Position numbers and translations under genes: made by a program. Under the pieces are notes generated by a model that was not told where the DNA came from, searched no databases, and saw only the letters and a list, made by a program, of their open reading frames with translations. A DNA stretch of 64,000 bases from Cacconaster sp045642485 (GTDB lineage: Bacteria > Bacteroidota > Bacteroidia > Bacteroidales > UBA932). The stretch covers positions 1 through 64,000 of the forward strand of contig JAZUIV010000059.1 of assembly GCA_045642485.1 (NCBI GenBank). The letters are read 5' to 3'. Of the stretch, positions 60,333 through 64,000 are shown one piece after another; position 1 is the first letter of the stretch; every line of letters starts with the position of its first letter.

Positions 60333-63300
60333 ATGCATACAAAATTGCTGATTTCTGCACTTTTACTGTCATCTTTAATCTCAAGAGCGCAGATATCCCC
60401 AGACCACTACGTTTCAGAGGACAAAGGCGATATCAAGGCCTTCGTGGGCAGCACCGACGGCAAAGGAGAGCGCAAGGTCTACAAGGGCGATGAACTGTAT
60501 ACCATAGGTATGCCCGTAGGCGGTATTTGTGCCGGACAACTATATGTTAGAGGCGACGGGACTCTCGCCAACTGGTGGATAGCCAACAATGCCTACAACA
60601 CCGGCTACGGCATCGACTACCTGCTGGACTTCGACACCCCTCTGGGTCCCTGGCACGTATGTTACCAGACCTTCGAGCCGCTCAGCTATATCGATCAGGG
60701 CGTAACTCTTGACATCGACGGCAAATCGTACGACCTCAGCAAAAAGGACTTCGATGACATCTCCTTCATAGGAGAGTATCCCATAGCTTACGTAAACTAC
60801 GCCCGCAAGGCAGCGGACCTTCCTGTAAGCGTAAACGCGGAATTCTTCTCGCCCTTCATCCCTCTTGACGCCAGGCGCTCCGGCACTCCGGCTACCATAA
60901 TGAACTATACTGTACGCAACACCTCTGATGAGCCGGTCGAGGTCAAACTTACCGGCAGAATGCAGAACCTCGTCTGCATCGACCTCAAGGACAGAGGATA
61001 CGGCATACTCCGCAACAAGGTCGTCGACGGCAATGGATACAAGTCGGTCTATATGGACATGAAGCCCGCCGAATTCCCTGAAACTGTTGATCCCAAGCCG
61101 AAGGTCACCGTATTCGAAGACTTTGAAAACGGCAAATATGTCAACTGGACGGCAGAAGGCGATGCCTTTGGCGAAAAGCCGGCATCGGGAGAGCTCTGCA
61201 ACCAGGACACATTCGAGGGCGATTACGGCCGTTATCTGGCAAACTCATACATCCGTCAGGACATCTCTACCGGCAAGCTCATCTCAAAGCCCTTCAAGAT
61301 TACCAGGAAATACATATCGTTCATCATTTCAGGCGGAACATATTCCAAGACCACCTGCATGAACCTCGTAGTCGATGGCAACAACGTCAGAAACGCCACC
61401 GGTGATGGCAGCGAAGTCCTGGTCCGCAGGAACTGGGACGTAGGCGAGTTCCTGGGCAAGACAGCGCATCTCGAGATTGTGGATTCCGAGACAGGAGACT
61501 GGGGCCACATAAGTGTCGACAACATCGTATTTTGCAACGAACCTGTAGCCGGCCCACGCACAAGCATAGACGAAAACCATGCATACTTCGGGAACCTTGC
61601 CTTGAGTGTGTTCGATCCTTCAGCCAGCGCAACTGCCGACCTTGGAAAGGATGCCGATTACGCCGAAATTCCTCTCGGAGGCAAGCTTGAAGGAGCCCTC
61701 ACCAGCGGTATGACCCTTGCGCCGGGCGAGTCGAAGACTGTCACCTTCGTACTGTCCTGGTATTTCCCGAACAGGCCTCTCAGCTACAAGGGTTCAGTAT
61801 GGAGCCGCCCTCTGCCTCCCAATTCTCCCGCAATAGGCAATATGTATTCAAACTGGTACGATTCGTCACTTGACGTAGCCAACTACCTGAAGATCAACTT
61901 TTGCGAACTTGCAGGGCAGACGAAGAACTTCCACGACACATACTACAACAACACCACCATCCCATACTGGCTGGCCAACCGCATCATGATGTCGGCATCC
62001 ACTCTGGCAACCGAGACCTGCCAGTGGTGGGCCACCGACAAGTTCTGGGCATGGGAAGGTGTAGGGTCTTGCGAGGGTACCTGCACCCATGTATGGGGCT
62101 ATGCACAGACCATGGCGGCACTCTTCCCCGAGTTGGAACGCAACCTGCGCGAGAAGACCGACTATTCAGTATCGCTACAGCCCGACGGCAGCATCATGTC
62201 GAGGAACGGAGAACACGGCATACTCATCGACGGACACGCCTCCGTAATCCTCAGGATGTACAGGGAGCATCTGATGAGCCGCAACAACTACTTCCTCAGC
62301 CGCAATTGGGATAAGATAAAGTTGTCGCTGGACTACATCATCGGCGAAGACGGGCCTGAACCCGACGGACTCATAGTCAAGACCCAGCCAAACACCTACG
62401 ACATCGCCTTCAACGGGGCAAACACCTATGTGGGCGGGCTGTACCTCGCGGCTCTCCGTGCAGGCGAGCGGATGGCACTCATAATGAACGATACAGAGGC
62501 CGCAAGCCGCTACAGGAAAATCTACGAGGCAGGCAGCAGGAACACTATGGACCGCCTCTGGAACGGCGAATACTTCTATCAGGACGTGGATGCGAAGGAA
62601 TATCCCAAGTTCCAGTACGGCAAGGGATGTCTCTCCGACCAGCTCTTCGGCCAGACTTGGGCAGGACTGCTCAGGCTCGGTGACATATACCCCGCCGAGG
62701 CCGAAGACAAGGCTCTCCATGCTGTATGGAAGTACAACTGGGCACGCGACGTGAAGGAGCAGACCGAGGCTCATCTCCCTGAAAGATACTATGCCCATTC
62801 CGGAGAACCGGGGCTGCTCATCTGCACCTGGCCCCACACCGCCCATCCGGGAGAGGACGGCGTGCGCTACCGCGACGAAGTCTGGACCGGAATAGAGTAT
62901 CAGGTGGCCACAGGTATGATACAGAAGGGTATGTTGGATGAAGGACTCGCCATCGTGCGTGGAGTCGACAGCCGTTACGACGGTGCCAAGCATAACCCCT
63001 GGAACGAAATCGAGTGCGGCGACCACTACGCCAGAGCTATGGCTTCGTACGGAGTTCTGAGGGCCCTGGAGGGCTACTGGTACGATGGTCCCAGAGGCAT
63101 CATGGCATTTGACCCCCAGATAGGCAAGGACAGCATAACAGGATTCTTCACATCAGCGGAAGGCTGGGGTAACATCGGTCAGGAGCGCAGTGATGGAGGC
63201 CAGAAGAACACTGTCAGCCTCAGCTACGGCCGGCTCAGTCTCAACACGTTCCAGTTTAGGAACGATGGCTGTAGCACCGTGAGTGCAGCCCTCAACGGAA

Positions 63301-63404
63301 AGCCCGTCGAGGTGTTACTTCGCGATTGTGGCGAGCTCAAGGAGGCCGTTTTCAGCGGGCTGAGGATGAAAGAGGGCGACAAACTTGAGATAACTACGAA
63401 ATAG
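60333..63404 (+). CDS. GH116 glycoside hydrolase with inserted beta-sandwich domain
   Basis: A 1023-residue secreted enzyme with a signal peptide (LLISALLLSSLISRAQ). The GH116 core has IGMPVGGICAGQLYVRGDG at ~57-75, the likely nucleophile in FWAWEGVGSCEGTCTHVWGYAQTM read in two parts (Glu575), and the likely acid/base in NTYDIAFNG (Asp690). Residues ~252-395 are an extra domain (VFEDFENGKYVNWTAEGDAFG ... TGDWGHISVDNIVF) that also occurs beside GH32 and similar enzymes and probably binds carbohydrate or shapes the active site. It is absent from the minus-strand GH116 gene, so the two are distant paralogues with different substrates. Confidence 0.9.
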   Translation: MHTKLLISALLLSSLISRAQISPDHYVSEDKGDIKAFVGSTDGKGERKVYKGDELYTIGMPVGGICAGQLYVRGDGTLANWWIANNAYNTGYGIDYLLDFDTPLGPWHVCYQTFEPLSYIDQGVTLDIDGKSYDLSKKDFDDISFIGEYPIAYVNYARKAADLPVSVNAEFFSPFIPLDARRSGTPATIMNYTVRNTSDEPVEVKLTGRMQNLVCIDLKDRGYGILRNKVVDGNGYKSVYMDMKPAEFPETVDPKPKVTVFEDFENGKYVNWTAEGDAFGEKPASGELCNQDTFEGDYGRYLANSYIRQDISTGKLISKPFKITRKYISFIISGGTYSKTTCMNLVVDGNNVRNATGDGSEVLVRRNWDVGEFLGKTAHLEIVDSETGDWGHISVDNIVFCNEPVAGPRTSIDENHAYFGNLALSVFDPSASATADLGKDADYAEIPLGGKLEGALTSGMTLAPGESKTVTFVLSWYFPNRPLSYKGSVWSRPLPPNSPAIGNMYSNWYDSSLDVANYLKINFCELAGQTKNFHDTYYNNTTIPYWLANRIMMSASTLATETCQWWATDKFWAWEGVGSCEGTCTHVWGYAQTMAALFPELERNLREKTDYSVSLQPDGSIMSRNGEHGILIDGHASVILRMYREHLMSRNNYFLSRNWDKIKLSLDYIIGEDGPEPDGLIVKTQPNTYDIAFNGANTYVGGLYLAALRAGERMALIMNDTEAASRYRKIYEAGSRNTMDRLWNGEYFYQDVDAKEYPKFQYGKGCLSDQLFGQTWAGLLRLGDIYPAEAEDKALHAVWKYNWARDVKEQTEAHLPERYYAHSGEPGLLICTWPHTAHPGEDGVRYRDEVWTGIEYQVATGMIQKGMLDEGLAIVRGVDSRYDGAKHNPWNEIECGDHYARAMASYGVLRALEGYWYDGPRGIMAFDPQIGKDSITGFFTSAEGWGNIGQERSDGGQKNTVSLSYGRLSLNTFQFRNDGCSTVSAALNGKPVEVLLRDCGELKEAVFSGLRMKEGDKLEITTK

Positions 63405-63439
63405 ACCAAAACAACTTCTAAACCAAATACTGCCATTAT

Positions 63440-64000
63440 ATGAAACGCCTGTACGTCATCATTGCGGCGCTGCTGTGTGCGGCCTGCGCCCAAAATTCAC
63501 AAAAATCCGAACCCGTGGACTATGTGAGCACCCTTGTGGGTACCCTTTCCAAATACCAGCTCTCCACCGGAAACACCTATCCCGCAGTGGCTCTGCCCTG
63601 GGGTACGCACTTCTGGACACCCCATACCGGAAAGATGGGCAACGGATGGGCCTACGTTTACACCGATGACAAAATTCAGGGCATCAAGATGACCCATCAG
63701 CCGAGCCCCTGGATCAACGATTACGGTCAGTTCGGCATAATGCCCGTGACGACAGGCCCGGTAACTGACGGAAATGCCCGCGCCAGCTGGTTCTCCCACA
63801 AGGCCGAGACCGCGACCCCGTACTACTACGGAGTCTATCTCGCCGACCACGACACCTATCTGGAACTCACCCCTACCGAAAGGGCCGCCGCATTCCGCAT
63901 CACCTATCCGGAAAGGGAGAAATCCTACCTCGTGGTCGATGCTTTCGATGCTGAGAAGGGCTCGTTCCGCGTGGAGAAAAGGCGTATCATAGGATCGACC
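63440..64000 (+). CDS. GH92 alpha-mannosidase-like lipoprotein, N-terminal part (runs past window end)
   Basis: The first 187 residues of a lipoprotein (ALLCAAC, Cys16). The start is typical of GH92 exo-alpha-mannosidases: DYVSTLVGTLSKYQLSTGNT, then YPAVALPWGTHFWTPHTG (the sugar-site segment with conserved Trp and His), GIKMTHQPSPWINDYGQFGIMP, and a beta-sandwich with LELTPTERAAAFRITYP. The frame is open to the last base. Complete GH92 proteins are about 730-780 residues, so roughly three quarters is missing. It starts 35 nt after the GH116 gene and is probably co-transcribed. Confidence 0.9.
   Translation, partial: MKRLYVIIAALLCAACAQNSQKSEPVDYVSTLVGTLSKYQLSTGNTYPAVALPWGTHFWTPHTGKMGNGWAYVYTDDKIQGIKMTHQPSPWINDYGQFGIMPVTTGPVTDGNARASWFSHKAETATPYYYGVYLADHDTYLELTPTERAAAFRITYPEREKSYLVVDAFDAEKGSFRVEKRRIIGST

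Overview
The window comes from the chromosome of a Bacteroidales bacterium, probably a gut or gut-like species. The evidence is the 16S rRNA 3' end with the usual Ile(GAT)-Ala(TGC) tRNA pair, many copies of the Bacteroidota -7 promoter element TAnnTTTG close to start codons, a SusC/SusD pair inside a glycan-utilisation locus, many SusD-style lipoprotein signals, and methylmalonyl-CoA mutase for the succinate-propionate route. A more exact placement cannot be supported from the sequence alone.

Layout. (1) 1-6.5 kb: the end of 16S, two tRNAs and then a terminator with no 23S gene; a DUF4160/DUF2442 pair; a phosphopantetheinyl transferase remnant; a GH106-type lipoprotein; and an outer-membrane beta-barrel gene cut off in mid-barrel. 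(2) 6.7-16.6 kb: housekeeping genes, namely parE, a PlsC-like acyltransferase, mutA-mutB, and a compact thiamine block thiM-thiE-thiL-thiD. (3) 16.6-24.8 kb: a small acyl-activation and transfer cluster, with a secreted protein, a free-standing condensation domain, an AMP-forming ligase, a carrier protein, a 969-residue ABCG-type ABC protein and a lipoprotein. (4) 24.8-41.1 kb: a helix-hairpin-helix protein, an ABC-2 exporter, a 5'-nucleotidase split into two genes, DUF4783, rlmH, a 1194-residue histidine kinase, an LtaS-like sulfatase, a diacylglycerol kinase-like protein, an M13 peptidase and a transglutaminase-like lipoprotein. (5) 41.3-64 kb: a polysaccharide-utilisation-like locus with a GH106-like enzyme, SusC, SusD, a second DUF4160/DUF2442 pair, a CXXCH-bearing PD40 lipoprotein with a membrane partner, GH29, a CBM9-like/GH-like protein, GH130, two head-to-head GH116 genes, and GH92 running off the end. 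The enzymes suggest a branched glycan carrying rhamnose- or fucose-like deoxysugars, mannose and beta-glucosides.

The strongest unexplained signal is compositional. The tetranucleotide CATG is nearly absent from about 6.2 kb to 57.3 kb (7 copies counted by eye in about 51 kb, against roughly 200 expected by simple chance). It occurs at ordinary frequency in the GH106/outer-membrane block (2.3-6.5 kb) and in the GH116 pair (57.7-63.4 kb). This suggests long-term avoidance of CATG, perhaps because of a restriction system, and marks the flanks as recently acquired or as assembly joins. One flank ends exactly where the barrel gene is broken.

Other structure outside genes includes two long palindromic elements (18790-18932 and 41121-41254), a near-identical 25-bp inverted repeat pair at 1676-1700 and 6561-6585, several strong hairpins, and promoters placed so close to start codons that the transcripts may be nearly leaderless. 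No transposase, integrase, CRISPR array or phage gene was seen.
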